From NCBI GenBank assembly GCA_015680685.1, contig MNCI01004027.1, forward strand, positions 62,001 through 126,000: a stretch of DNA of 64,000 nucleotides, given 5' to 3'. The notes beneath the pieces were generated by a model, which did no database searches, was not told the origin of the DNA, and worked only from the letters and a program-made list of their open reading frames with translations. Below, piece after piece: positions 21,762-34,353 of the stretch. This stretch comes from Gnetum montanum. Taxonomy: Eukaryota > Streptophyta > Gnetopsida > Gnetales > Gnetaceae. A program made the translations under genes and the position numbers. Positions within the stretch are counted from its first letter, which is position 1, and every line of letters begins with the position of its first letter.

Positions 21762-24700
21762 ATGTCTTCTTCTTCTTCTCATAAGAGCACTTCACCACCT
21801 AGGGATCATACAAGAAATAGACGGTAGTCTAAACCACATAATCAAAATCTGCCAGTTCCTCAACAGTACCGGGTGGTATATACTCATCTCGATGAGTATA
21901 TACCTGATTTTACTTTTATCCTCCATCAGGATGAACAACCGCGCTGGAGAGACTTGCAAGGTAACATAGTGTTACCTCGAGATCGGGCAGTCTAAGGGAC
22001 TCATCCCACAAAAGCACAACGTCTCCCTAACATGCTCCTTTGTTCTCTTGCACTGATAGGCATGACATGGCTATATGCTGAATACGTTATAGGCGATTTT
22101 GACATAAGGGATTATCATCCCACAAAAGCACAATGTCTAAGAGACTCAAGGAAGGAGAGCCACCATACATTGTTGAAGGGCAAAGGGGTCCCGCACATCC
22201 TAAGTGAAATTGGAGATGGTGAACCACTTATAATGGGTTCTCCATCAAATGATGTTCCCCCTCCTAAAAATAGTGAGGAGGTAGGGTATCAGAACCTACG
22301 CTCCATGACACCCAACCCTAGTTCTGATCCTCGTGAATGCCAATTGTTCACTGAGGGAATGAAAACACATGACAAGGACGGGCACTCACATTGTCATCAC
22401 GATCGGGGCTGTAGCCACAGAAGAGAAGGTGAGAAACATCATCATGGCGATGGTTCTCCTTCTTCTTCCCCTTCATTACATCATTCACCCTCTCCTTCCA
22501 CATCAGGGCGTAGTCATAAAGAGCATAACGGTGATGATAAAGGTAGGAAAAATGAGAGACCTCGACAAGAGAGTCGAGAGTGAGGACAAGGGCATGAAAG
22601 AAGGGAAAGTACGGAACAACGTAGGAATCATAGACATCATGAAAGAGATGATCATGACAAACCCCTACTTGCAACTCGGAGTATGCTAGATATAACAGAG
22701 GTTGTGAGAATACCAATAAGGCATCAAAAAGATAGTCAGATCAAGAGACTAGATATGAACAACATCCCACGCTTCGAAGGGGGATATAACGCTGATCCGC
22801 AAAATCATTTACAGGCATTCCACGATGCCTGCACCTCGAAAAACATAGAAAATGAGTAGAAAAAATTAAAGTTGTTTCCTAGGACACTCATAAAGGAAGC
22901 AGAGAGTTGGTACTGGTCCTTAGAGCCAGAAACCATTAGGAGATGGAGTATGATTTTAGAACTCTTCAACGATAAATACAAAACATACTCTAGAGTGTCT
23001 AACTTGCGTAAGAAGATCCAAGGATGGAAATAGAGTAATCATGAACCCTTGGATGCTGCCATGGGCCACTACTACGCATTATTACATCATTGCCCAGGCC
23101 ATGGTTACGCACAACAGGAACAACTACGCCACCTTGTAGATGGGCTAAGACATGAAACCAGGAGAACCCTTGGGACATATGCCCAAGGAAGATTATTAGA
23201 ACTTAGATCCCATGAAATTCATAGATTTTTGGAGCAAGTAGCTAAAGAAGAAGGAGAGCTATAGAAAAGAGAAAGCGCGGAAGAATATAACTGTGATCCT
23301 TCCCTCTGGAAGAGGGGAGTGAGATTTTACGATGAAGAGGATGAGTCACCACTCAAAGAGTTGGTGAATAGAAAAACCTTACCACCTGAAAAACTAATAA
23401 TAGAAGTGGCGACTAAGGTAGATCAGATACAAGACTCCTTAAATAGTAGACTTGAACTTGTCTTGAAAATCATAGAGGAATCTAAGGAGGAACGAGGTAG
23501 TAACAAGGATAAGAAAAAGCGAAGAGATTTAGGCAATGCACATGACAAGGGTAAGGGAAAAATGAATATTGCCAATGAGGTTGCGGATTCGGACACAGAT
23601 AATGACGGTGGATGTGAGATCTACTAATATGACCATCCTAAGGGATGTTGCCCAATCATCTCACATCTACAAGAGTTTGGGGTGTATGCACTCAACCTGA
23701 GACTTAATAGATGGTAGACACCCTGAAGGTTACCTTATCCCCAAGGTAACCCAAGGCAATTCCACCAACCATTAACGTACTATCCAAGTGGAACTCCACC
23801 ACAACCTATTGGGCAACATCAGCAGTGGAAATACCCATAGTGATGGGGGATGCCACCACCTAGACAACAATACCCTTATTGGCAACTAGACCCATATGGC
23901 TACTACGTGTAGTAGTCAGTGTCTCCAAGTGACTCTATGGATCACACAACCCCACAACGTCACTACCAAGTTTGGGAGTACTTTAGAAGGACTCCTTCTC
24001 CTCATAGAGACGCTCCACATCCATGCCATCCTCTAAATCCAGCCACCACTCTTACGCCGGTAGTTCCCATACCACCCACTCCAATAGTATAAGGGGAACT
24101 CCCCACTCAACTGCAACAACGTAATGCTACGGAAGCTGTGAACCTTCAACCCGTTGCTGGTTCTGACAACCGCAAGAAGAGAAGACCTTTCTTCAAAACC
24201 AAAAGCCCAAACAAGCTCTCACAACCACAAGCGGTTGAGTCTGTGTATACTCCTCCAACACATCAGTCTTCGGAGCTCCGTTCAAACCAACAACAGAGCT
24301 CAACGCATATGGTTATGTTAACATATATCGTAACTGACTGGATCAAGGTGGGCCACCTTCCCAGGAAACTCTCTGACCCTGGAAGTCCCTGAATCTACCT
24401 CCAAGTCACTGGGAATGAACCTCATAAGGCTCTTCTAGACTCAGGTTCCAGAGTCAAGTTAATCTCATGAGAAATGTATCAAGCCTGGAACTTGCCCCAA
24501 CTCAAGAAGAGCAATATTCAACTAGAGTTGGCTGACCAGTCCATCACCATTCCCTTGGGATTTGTGGAGGACATCGTTACCACTGTGTGTGGTTGGTCAT
24601 ACCTAGTTGATTTCCTAGTGATAGAAGTCAATAGCAACGAAGGGGACTTTCTAATTATAATGGGAAAGGCATGGCTAAGTACAATAGACGCATGCCTAGG

Positions 24701-25145
24701 AATCCGCAATCTTTCCTTGGAAATATCTAAGGTAAACCTTTATGGAAAGATCGAGAAGAAGAAAGTTCCATGCATCACATATAGTGACTTAGAGGATGAT
24801 GACATGGAGGAATGCTCAGCATCTCCTACATGCAACTGGTGTGCCCTAAAAAATCTGATACAAAGGTGCCTGTATGTAGCAACCACACAACAAGTGGACA
24901 CCCCGTGGTTGACAGCTAATCAGAAGAGCAACCGACCAACATGCATGGAACAAACTAGGGAAACAACTCATGCCCATAACGAAAGCATAGATACATTGGA
25001 ATATGAGTGTCGCCAACTTCCACCCCTTAACTTGAAAACATCAATCGGGAGAATTTGGACACTTTTAAGAAATTCAAATAGGTGCTCATTATTTCGGATC
25101 TCTCCCTTTCCATTTAGTCATGGGGGAGATGGCCACTTATGCTAA
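21762..25145 (+). pseudogene. E3 gag-protease (single frame, interrupted only by stops)
   Basis: Begins MSSSSSHKSTSPPRDH at 21762 and stays in one frame to 25145 (about 1,127 codons), cut by about 16 stop codons but no frameshift. Order: N-terminal region with DIRDYHPTKAQCLRD; His/Ser/Arg-rich linker; capsid core (about 22740-23270) with LDMNNIPRFEGGYN and HLVDGLRHETRRTLGTYAQG; nucleocapsid GGCEIY-stop-YDHPKGCC near 23610, where the second Cys has become Tyr; Pro/Gln/Tyr-rich region; retropepsin with DSG at 24438-24446 and IIMGKAWLSTIDACLG. Many stops sit where related copies have Gln or Trp. The best preserved gag-protease frame in the window. Confidence 0.88.
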
Positions 25146-26994
25146 TCATTCGAGGCCCTCAGTCCTTTTTAGGTTTTTGTTTTACACATTTTTATTTTAC
25201 AAATTTCTCTAACTTTTCTTATTTTTTGTTTTACAACATCATTTATACCTTTTCCATTTCTTGTGTGTGTTATCCATCTTGTAAGTTTGTCACCCAATAA
25301 GTGTTCTTAATGATGGTATGAACTATTTTTATATTGATTGCTAATGTTTGGTTTCTACCTTTAAGTTACGAGGTTGATACTAAGGTATGTTTCTTTTGAT
25401 ATAGCAGGCAATGAGTCCACTTCATCCATACATCCACAAATTTCTATGGTCTCTCTTGGCTTGGAAATGTACCGTCCCTTTTTAAATAAGAACTATTAAC
25501 AAATCGGTGACTGGGCATTTCTCAAACTAAGGAAGGACTCAAAGATTGAAAAGGGTGTGACTTCAAGGGAACTTGATGCATTTGTGTTGGCCATTCTCTT
25601 GGGTGCTTGGATGTTTTCTTCTTGAGTGTTCTTACCGTTTCGACGTTATCCAATCATCGGGAAGTTGAGCAAATAAAAATAACAAAGTCTTTGCATGGTG
25701 TGGTTCTCACGCATAAACATATATATATATATATAAAACAGTGAGAATTCAAAGCACACCCCTTAGACGAAATAATCATTTGAGCTACAAGCACTGGTTA
25801 TGGAACTAAAATAAAAATGTTTCCTCTAACTAAGGCCCTTCTTGCTTCCCATTCTCTCCTCCTTGTTTCGTCAGAATTGTGGTGGCTCTTGGGTGAAGGC
25901 ATTCTTATTACTCTAAGGGGATGGATTGGTCAAATGAATTAATGCGAAGTCACTAGATGTGGTTTGTTTGAGGCCGGACATGGAATGGGATCTACTAAGT
26001 CACATTAATCATGAAATCCACAAGGGGTTGTACACCATTTTGTTTTTGGGATTCCATTCCATTCTCCTCTCTCCATCCTTCTCTCCATTGTTTACCTCAT
26101 TGCCGGTTGTATCATTAGTGTATATTTTGGTTGATGCATTGTTTTCTTTTTGGTAAATTCTTGTGGTTAAGACTTTAACTCTTGTTCCAAATGACATTCC
26201 CAGAGCCTACGGACTCTTTGAATGTGGGTTTGTCAGGGCATTAAGGGCATGAGCCTACTTTGGGGAGGACCCACTGACACTCCTATTTGGTGCATTAGTT
26301 AAATTCTTTCCCTTAACATTTTTTGCAATCATTTCTATTTTGTTCATTTCCATCTTGACATCCATTTCATCGACGTTATAGTTGTCTCTTTTTCTTCTTC
26401 TTTCTTGTTCTTTTTCTTTATCCATTCTATCACTACTTGAGGTTCGCTCTTAGTCATGGGGGTCTAGACCCAAATTTTTTTGATTTTCTCCTAACCCCTA
26501 CACCTTCGGTAACCACTATGATATCTCCAGATCCATATCAGCCATACCACAACTCAGCCAATGGACCTTTCACCGAAGTAAGGTATTAACTGCATTGAAA
26601 TTCATTTACCCTTGCTAATATAAAGACTGTGTTGTGTGTGCAGATGGCAATCATGCAACAATGGATTAGATCTGGAGAGAAGACTTCAAATGTAGCAGTG
26701 CTGAAGTAACTATGCAAGGAGCAAGATCGATGGCGTACTTATGGATGGACAACAAAAGACGCAATCTTGGCGTTGGCAGCAACAAAACTTCTTTCTCTCT
26801 CTCTCTTTCTCAGCTGCCAAATAAGGCCTGATGTCAATGTATAAAGTGTTCACTCTTGTTGTCGTGAACACCAGTTTTGTCTTGTCTTGTAATGATGATC
26901 CATTCACATGTCATTCCATTAGTTCCATTTTGAGTCAATAATCCCATACCGTCCCAATATTTTGTAAGAAACTTGAGGATGAGTTTTTATTCAA
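25146..26994 (+). other. E3 3' spacer (non-coding)
   Basis: Same layout as the E2 and E6 spacers. It contains an AT dinucleotide run near 25717-25736, the conserved hairpin block (GGCATGAGCC at 26246-26255, TGGGGAGGACCCA at 26261-26273), a polypurine-like tract at 26454-26463 and a CT-rich run near 26795-26815. A polypurine-like tract TCATGGGGGAGA also lies just before it at 25118-25129. Confidence 0.65.
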
Positions 26995-26995
26995 T

Positions 26996-27005
26996 CATGG
27001 GGGTA
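26996..27005 (+). other. E3 polypurine tract
   Basis: CATGGGGGTA immediately before the 3' LTR start TGATGGGACAC. Confidence 0.82.
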
Positions 27006-27799
27006 TGATGGGACACGATATCGCATGGGCTATGATATAGCATATACGATATCGCGGGGTGTCTCCAAGTCTATAAATAAGAGGCGGCTCTCCCTTATTT
27101 CTCAGTTTAGAACTAGACCATAGTGAAACTCTGGCAGTTTTACCTCTCCAGAGATAGAATAATTTCCATGTGCCTGCAGTAGGAGCTCCAAAGTGAACGG
27201 ATCTTTATTCGAGCAAATATTGTACCTGAACATAAGTTTGTGTGTGGCAATAAAGATGAACTTCTTTGATAAACCTTACAGTGCATGGAATAGGCTAAAT
27301 AGGACTTTATTTACTATTATTTATTGTTTATCATTTAAAGTCTTTATTAGTCATTAATTCTCTCTCAACCCTTCTCTCCTAGTTAAGTGCATTTAGTACG
27401 ACCGCTTCGAGCATGTGCATTACACTTGGTGATCCCAGCAACGACTAGCGTTTGGTAACCAAGGTTGCATTGGTTTAGGGTGTGAATGGTAAGTGGGAAT
27501 GGATACTGATGCCAGGTAAATTAAGGCTTAGTTAGTTAGTTAAAGTTAGTTAATTAGTCTCTTCACTCTTCACCTCGTCAGCATAGGAGATAAAAAAGAA
27601 AAGACATAAAAATCATATACCTCATACTTACTTAACCATACAACCATGAAAAATACAAGTAAGTCTGGGAAGACAATGAATGATTAACCTTAAGTGTTCC
27701 ATAAGATGTATAGGCACTTAGTCTGCGGATTTCAATCAGATCATGTGTGCTATGCTCATATTCATATGGTTGAGTGTAGGAGTACCTCGCCACTCATCA
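27006..27799 (+). repeat. E3 3' LTR (type A)
   Basis: 794 bp, TGATGGGACAC to GCCACTCATCA, with GATATC motifs and TATAAATA near 27073. It is followed directly by a type B LTR of E4 in the other orientation. Confidence 0.88.
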
Positions 27800-28484
27800 G
27801 TCACGCATGTTTTAGTCCAGAGTGAGGTGTATGATGTGTTCCTACACTAATGCTACTCCTGGGTATGATGGTAAATAATATCAACTAAACTAGGAAAGAG
27901 AGAGGGTGAGAGAGAATCTAAACTAGCCTAAGTGCGATAAGCATCCATTCCTCAATCATCCGTACACATCTTGGACCTCGTGCATGACTACCACTGGGAT
28001 TACCAAACGCATGGCCTAGGTATGCTACTGGGTTACCAAGTAGTCACACTTGAATGCTCATGATTAAGTTGTACTCATTCCACGTTACTAGGAGATAAGG
28101 GTAGAGAGATATTAATTAAGAAAGCAATAAATAACAACAATTAAATAATTAAGCTAAGTGGATGCTGCAATGATGAAGTAATCTCGATCTTTATTGCCAG
28201 TCATATGCATGTTCAAGTACATCACACTCGAATAAGGATGCCATACAATTACAATAACCACACTGCGGGCATGCACTGGGAGAAAGGGTTGAGAGGAAAA
28301 ATTGACAAAAAGTCCCTACCTTAATACTAAAACCTAAAACTTCCCCTACCAAATTTTCCTACCTCTTATTTATAGATGAGGAGACAAGCTGCGATATCAC
28401 GTACGCGATATCACCTCTAGGCTGTGATATTGCGTACACGATATCATGGGTGCGATATCACAGCTAACAATTCATGACTTATCA
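27800..28484 (-). repeat. E4 3' LTR (type B), outer end truncated
   Basis: Matches 33605-34309 of the same element. It starts inside the LTR at GTCACGCATGTTTTAGTCC (33608 region in the 5' LTR) and ends GACTTATCA. GATATC palindromes are at 28391-28460. Confidence 0.85.
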
Positions 28485-28496
28485 TACCCCCACGAC
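28485..28496 (-). other. E4 polypurine tract
   Basis: TACCCCCACGAC on the plus strand, adjoining the 3' LTR. Confidence 0.78.
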
Positions 28497-28676
28497 TGAA
28501 TGGAAACTCGTCCTTGAGTTAAAGTGAGAATAAGATCCATTGATTACATAGTGGATAGGTATGGGACTATTAACTAATGAGAATGGATTCATGTCACAAT
28601 GTTGAATCGGAACAAAATTGAGACACAACATGAAGAACCCAAAAGAAAATCCTATAGCTACAAAATTGGGTGGAAC

Positions 28677-29455
28677 TCATGTAGTTCTTGGTGGCAATGG
28701 CTCCTCCGTGGATGCCTTTCCCTTATCTTGTGCTCCAAGTCTTGGGATTTGATGATGTTGAAGTATGGCTTGGAGTTTCTTTTCTTGTAAGGCCTTGAAT
28801 GCCTTGGCATGCACGTAAGTTTGTGCTTATGCCATAGAGGCATCCCAGTTAACCTTCTCTTTTTCTTCCACCACCCTTTTATTCTCTATCAACAGTTTAT
28901 TAAGTTGCTTGATTCTAAAAGTGTCTAGCTGGTTCTGAGCAACCTTTCGCCCTGTATTCGGAAGGTTTAATACTTATGAAATGGCTTGAATAGAGAAATC
29001 AATAGTCACACCACAAATGTTAACCATGGTACCTTCTTCTTTGTTGTGCCAAAATTGGTACGTTTCCCCTAAGTACCAGGCATTGCTTTTAGAGAGGGTA
29101 GGCCACAATGGGGACCCTTTGAGGTGATCCCTAACGGCCTTCAAAGCAAATTTTGTGAAAGCTCCAAAGTTTAATTCCATGATCACTGTAGTAAATATGG
29201 ACCTTTCATGGATGGCCTGAACACAATCCTGGTGCAACGTGAGATGTCATCCCTGTTCAGATGCTGCTGCAGCTCCTCCTTCCGCCTACCTTGATTGTAC
29301 AGTAGTAGGGTCTTCTTGGTGGATACTAAATGATTATTACTCCTGCTCTACATGTTGTTCGGTAGGAACTCATCCTTCACCTCTCCTAGGTTGTTTGATC
29401 CCACCTTGAGCAGGACTTTCTTGTTGTCCGCATTTCGAGGCCAGCTACAATCACA
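28677..29455 (-). pseudogene. E4 accessory ORF, internally deleted
   Basis: Minus-strand reading gives the N-terminal domain (LKGSPLWPTLSKSNAWYLG, ETYQFWHNKEEGTMVNICGV) up to about 28960. It then jumps to a coiled-coil piece (QLNKLLIENKRVVEEKEK), then to the C-terminus (QAILQHHQIPRLGAQDKGKA), ending at 28677. Compared with E1, two large segments are missing (the PFPCLIKKLC region and most of the coiled coil). A frameshift separates the first ~55 codons from the rest. Confidence 0.75.
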
Positions 29456-31309
29456 CAGGGACAATCATTAGTAAGGTTATTACCGAAGTTAGGTTATACC
29501 TTACTGCTTTCCTTAATGAATTTGCTTTATCTCCATGTGACGTGAATTAAAATGTCCTTGAAAGATTATAATATTGAATCCTCTTTGCTTAGGTGGTTTC
29601 CAAATCTAGTTTCCCAGTATAACTAAGGAGATGAAATTTTTTTGTCACATTTATCCTTAATTTTATAACTAATTACCCTTGATAATGTCCTTCGGGTGAT
29701 GCCAAATTTGAAAAAAATTATGTGCTATTCAGCATGTGCCCCTCCCCCACTACTAAGCTGAACACTCTAGGTTCAAGTAGGTTCAAACGGAATGAAAATT
29801 GGAGGACCAGTGAGCGAGTTATGGATATGAAAGAAAGGGACGCATAATCACAAGTCATAAAGAGAAATTTGAAAAACTTCCCCTACGTGAACAGTTGCAA
29901 ATGATGTTAAGTAGTGCAAGGGGGTTGTGTATATATATATTTTTGGGACACAATATCGATGTTAGGGCACTTATGGAATATACCAAATTTTTAATATTTT
30001 TCTAAAATTAAACGATGTAACTAAGGACATCTAGATGAGTGTTAAAGGGTTCTAGGGTAATGCAACTAGTTTTGAAGGCACGAAAATTATGATGGTATGA
30101 AATTTATCAATAAGGACCTTGGATGGTAAGGGAGAGAAAAAGGCTATGTGATGGTTCATAGGAACGTTTGAATCGGAGGGATAGTAATAAGGGAAAGAAT
30201 ATCATTGAAAATACATTGAGGGTAATAGATGCTATGTGGAAGATGTGTTATGAGTGCAAATTACAAAAAATTATGCAAGTGGGTCCTCCCCAAAGTAGGT
30301 TCCAACCTATAATGCCCTTGCGTAACCACACCTTAAAATGTCCGTAGGCACTAGAAGGGTTAAATGTAGTCCACATTGGTTCCAAAAAATACACAGATGT
30401 AAGTATCACCAGAATGAGGTAAGAATTCTATGCTATACGAGACACGAGCTGTAATTACATGAACAACAAGATGAAACAGACTATAGAAGGGATTGTGGAG
30501 ATTGAGACATGAGGTAATTGACCTAGGGCATAATGAATCCTGTGTGTAAAGCATGATTAACGTGTCATTAACCCGTCGTTCCAAGATCAGGACTAAGTCC
30601 ATTCCTCTAATCAGTGACACCGCATTATTTCATCCCATGATGGGTGACTATGAGAGTACCATAACAACAAGGTGTACGATCACTTGACATTTTTTTTAAG
30701 GGAGGAGTGATTTTTGCTTTGTGGTACTTTCTTTGTTTTGTTTTTTTTTTGTTTTTTTATTGCTGAATCCAAAGAAGCCGCCAACCTTCAAGCATGGATG
30801 CATGTCTTTCCAATGGAACCCTCTAGAATAGCATTGGGTTTTTGAATGCTTTTTGATTACTCTTACTCCCATTTTACGTTAGATCTACAAGGAACTTAGT
30901 ACAACCACGTTGTGTGATAACTCTCACAGACGTCACCAAAGGGAATCCACAAGTCCCCTTGATGTCACATCCTAATCATTCCCTCTTGATCCATCCTTCT
31001 TCATTCTGGGTACAATGAACAAAAAATTAATTTTAAGTTTTAAGAATGTCAAGAATATCATTGTACCCTCGAACAAAACCTCTTATTTGTAGAATGGATG
31101 AGTGGGTGTAATGGGCTTACTGTCCAAATAATTGATTGTTTGAGACTCAATAACATAGAATACACCTCAACCAACAAGCCACATGAGTGTTTTGTTCATA
31201 GATAAGATTACTTATAAAAAGATAAAAAGACAAAAAGGTAACAAAAAAGAAACTGAAAAACTGGAAAACAAAAAATTGTAAAATTAAAGAAAATAAAAAA
31301 TATTTATTA
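29456..31309 (-). other. E4 spacer between gag and accessory ORF
   Basis: Counterpart of the E1 spacer at 6113-7989. It holds the U3-like promoter candidate (29928-29962) and the hairpin block (TGGGTCCTCCCCA at 30280-30292, GGTTCCAACC at 30298-30307). No coding sequence seen. Confidence 0.62.
29928..29962 (-). promoter_or_regulatory. Internal U3-like promoter candidate, E4
   Basis: On the element strand, ATCGATATTGTGTCCC precedes AAATATATATATAC, matching in position the E1 promoter candidate at 7487-7518. Confidence 0.48.
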
Positions 31310-33308
31310 ATCCTACTTGTTATTAGAATGGGGGATATCCCCCATAACTAAATGGTTGAGCATGGTGAGGATTAACAAATGAAAGATGAGGATCCTTGCA
31401 TGTTGGAAATATGGAAACTTGGTCATACTTACCCCATTGGGGTTCACACACCCAATTATAGTAAGCATAGTGGGGAAATTTATAAGATGTGGTTCCCAGA
31501 TGAAGAGTTGACCCACTATGATACTTGAGACTATAAGATGGTATGCAAGGATCGGGATGTCACCCTCCATGGCTGTATTCATTAAGCCATGTGGTTGTCG
31601 GAGTGTTAATTGGTGGCCTTGATAAAGTGACACAAGGTGTTGGGTTCAAAGAGAAGGATGCACCACAGTGTTGGACTTGTGCTAAGTTGGAGAACGCAGT
31701 GGCCTCGAAACTGTGTTGTCCCTTTCTATGGTCATGTCTAAAGAAGGGACGCCTTTGATGTTGAGGAGCTCTCTCATTGCTGTTAGTAATAGTAGCACAA
31801 GTAACGTTCGTGGGTTGTTGCTATGGTGCAGACACTTCTGGAATAGTTGGTGCCGATGTAGAAGGAGGGAAAGGATGAGAATGTTGAAATTTAGGAGAAG
31901 TGTAAGGTACACAAGGCGATGGTTGTGTTGAGGACATGGGCAGATAGTACTGAGGGGAATAATAATGCGAAAAGAGAGAGTATGTTGACCCAATTGGGGA
32001 AACAAGATGTTGAACTAGATAAGAATTTAGATTCGGATGATACGAAAGGTGTCTCTAGTTTAGGGGTGGCTTCTCCCATGACTGGGATTGTTGCCACTGT
32101 GATTGAACACAATATCTCTGTATGAACTCTGGGTGTAACGTGCTTCCCAAATGCTCACATAAATGTAACAATATTGGACATTGGCCCTTGGGGTGATCGT
32201 ACAGGAAAATGTTGCATTCATACGTATGATCGGTAGTTGAGCTCTTATTTTCCTCATCCCTTCTTTCTGATTGTCTAATGCTATTTTTTCCTGCTTGTCA
32301 GGTTGTCAAAACTTTATCTCCAATAATATTGATATATTCTCCACACTTTTTGTGCATCCATTCTAGCATCTTATTGATATTTGCCTTGATTTCATGTAAT
32401 GATTGTTGTACTAGAAAAGATGGTTCTTCCTCCTTGAGATAGGTTGATTTCTCCTTTTTGTGATTATGGACCTCTGTTAAGTTGAGATTTTGGTCCCTTT
32501 GATGTTTTTCAACACTCTCCCATCTAGCTATTTCTCCTTCTTCTTTTGCTACCTATTTAATAAGCTCTTGGAATTGATGGGTTCATAGTTCGTATAGTTG
32601 ACCTTGGACATACATCCCTAGGGTCTCTCTTGTTTCATCACGAAGCCCATCAATGATATGGAATATTAGCCTTTCCTCGGAGAACTCATGGCCTGGACAG
32701 TTGTTTAATAGTGCATAATATCTTTCTAAGGCCATGTCCAAGGGTTCATGTTGTGCTTGTTTCCACTCTTGGATTTGTTTCCTCAAGGCTGACACTTTTG
32801 CGTAGGTTTGATATCTTTCATTAAAGAGTTTTACCATTGTTAGCCAATGTTGAAATTGAATTTGGTTTTAATGATCTATACCATACTTTTGCTTGGCTAA
32901 CGAGTGTCATAGGAAAGAGCTTGAGTTTTTGCCAACCGTTATCAATGTTGTTCCATGCACAGGCATCATAGAAGGCTTGTAAATGTTGTTGCGAATCTAA
33001 GTCATAGCCTCCTAAGAAATTGGGAAAGTTGTTTCAATCGAGCTTGGGTAGGCGGCTCTCTTTACAATGCTTACGGGAGATTCGAATAGCCTCTTGTATT
33101 TGTGTTAGGCTTGTAGTGGCCAGTAGGGGTTCATTTTCATTGAGTAAGTTATGCTTTCGTGCGTTGGAACAATGCTGCCTTCATTTATGTTTATAAGAAA
33201 CCCCACCTCGGATTGCATACTCAAATATTCATTGTCATATAATTCGTTGCTTCTCCAATGAATTGCCTTACTAGATGTGGCATTATCGTAGTCTTGTAGG
33301 AGAGCCAT
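31310..33308 (-). pseudogene. E4 gag (broken)
   Basis: Starts MALLQDYDNATSSKAIHW at 33308. The capsid part at 32837-32583 lies in the same frame (RKQIQEWKQAQHEPLDMALE). The nucleocapsid motif near 32200 reads C-N-I-F rather than C-N-I-C, so the second Cys is lost, while HPKGQC is kept. A Pro/Ser/His-rich tail runs to about 31310. Closely similar to E1 gag. Confidence 0.84.
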
Positions 33309-33433
33309 GGTTGTGCAATTGTGTGTGAATTTGTATGTGACTTTTTGTAATTATTTCTTGTTCCTAAGAGATATATCGTTAATTCCTATACAACGACCTT
33401 GTATGATATAACTAATCTAGATAACTAGCACCG

Positions 33434-33451
33434 TCCTTGGCAACGGTGCTA
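33434..33451 (-). other. E4 primer-binding site (tRNA-Asp type)
   Basis: TCCTTGGCAACGGTGCTA on the plus strand, three or four mismatches to the tRNA-Asp 3' end. Confidence 0.8.
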
Positions 33452-33452
33452 A

Positions 33453-34309
33453 CGATGAGTGACAAGGTACCCCTACACTCAACCATACGAATACAAGCAT
33501 TTCACGCACAATCCAGTTGAACTCCGTAGATGGACTAGTTGTGGTATCTAGATGGTTACTCGTAGATCGCAGTTCACTATCTTCCCACCTGGACTAGTAT
33601 TAGCTTTGTCACGTATGGTTTAGTTGAGAGTGAGGTGTATGATGTGTTCCTACACTAATGCTACTCCTGGGTATGATGGTAAATAATATCAACTAAACTA
33701 GGAAAGATAGAGGATGAGAGAGAATCTAAACTAGCCTAAGTGCAATGAGCATCCATTCCTTAATCATCCATACACATCTTGAACCTTGTGCACGACTACC
33801 ATTGGGATTACCAAACGCATGGCCTAGGTACACTACTAGGTTCCCAAGTAGTCACACTTGAATGCTCGTGATTAAGTCGTACTCATTCCATGTTACTAGG
33901 AGATAAGGGTAGAGAGATATTAATTTAGAAAGTAATAAATAAAAATAGCAATTAAATGATTAAGCTAAGTGGATGCTGCAATGATGAGGTAATCTCGATC
34001 TTTATTGCCGATTATGTGCGTGTCCAAGTACGTCACACTCGAATAAGGATGCCATACAATTACAATCACCACACTGCGAGCATGCACTGGGAGAAAGGGT
34101 TGAGAGGAAAAATTGACAAAAAGTCCCTACCTTAATACTAAAAACTAAAACTTCCCCTACCAAATTTTCCTACCTCTTATTTATAGATGAGGAGACAGGC
34201 TGCAATATCATGTATGTGATATCGCGTATGCGGTATCACGTGTAGGTTGTGATATCACATATGTGATATCATGGGTGTAATATTGCAGCTAACAATTCAT
34301 GACTCATCA
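33453..34309 (-). repeat. E4 5' LTR (type B)
   Basis: 857 bp, from CGATGAGTGACAAGG (T of the usual TGATG mutated to C) to GACTCATCA. Antisense TATA near 34180 and several GATATC palindromes at 34203-34285. Confidence 0.87.
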
Positions 34310-34353
34310 ATAAGATACTTTCATATCTAAGAAATTTAGTCTTTATATATTTA
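34310..34353. other. Short AT-rich flank between E4 and E7
   Basis: 44 bp with no recognisable feature. It would be the original left flank of E7. Confidence 0.4.

Larger units (their letters stand above)
20776..27799 (+). mobile_element. E3: gag-protease-only Ty3/gypsy LTR retrotransposon
   Basis: A plus-strand element with 5' LTR, tRNA-Asp-type primer site, a gag-protease frame free of frameshifts, a 1.85 kb spacer, a polypurine tract and a 3' LTR. No reverse transcriptase, RNase H or integrase is present. The first bases of the 5' LTR do not match the 3' LTR start and no target duplication is found. The left end is therefore rearranged or truncated. Confidence 0.85.
27800..34309 (-). mobile_element. 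E4: gag plus accessory-ORF LTR retrotransposon, 3' LTR truncated
   Basis: A minus-strand relative of E1 with the same type B LTRs and the same order: 5' LTR (33453-34309), primer site, gag, spacer, accessory ORF, polypurine tract, 3' LTR. The outer ~155 bp of the 3' LTR are missing where E3 begins. The accessory ORF has lost most of its middle. No protease or pol. Confidence 0.82.

Noticed and set aside
22348-22716. A 122-codon minus-strand frame inside E3.
   Set aside because: It overlaps the His/Ser-rich linker of E3 gag in antisense and has no similarity of its own.
20914-27799. Direct repeats with spacers suggesting a CRISPR-like array, from the repeated GATATC units.
   Set aside because: Units are palindromic, irregularly spaced, short, and confined to LTR U3 regions of a plant genome.
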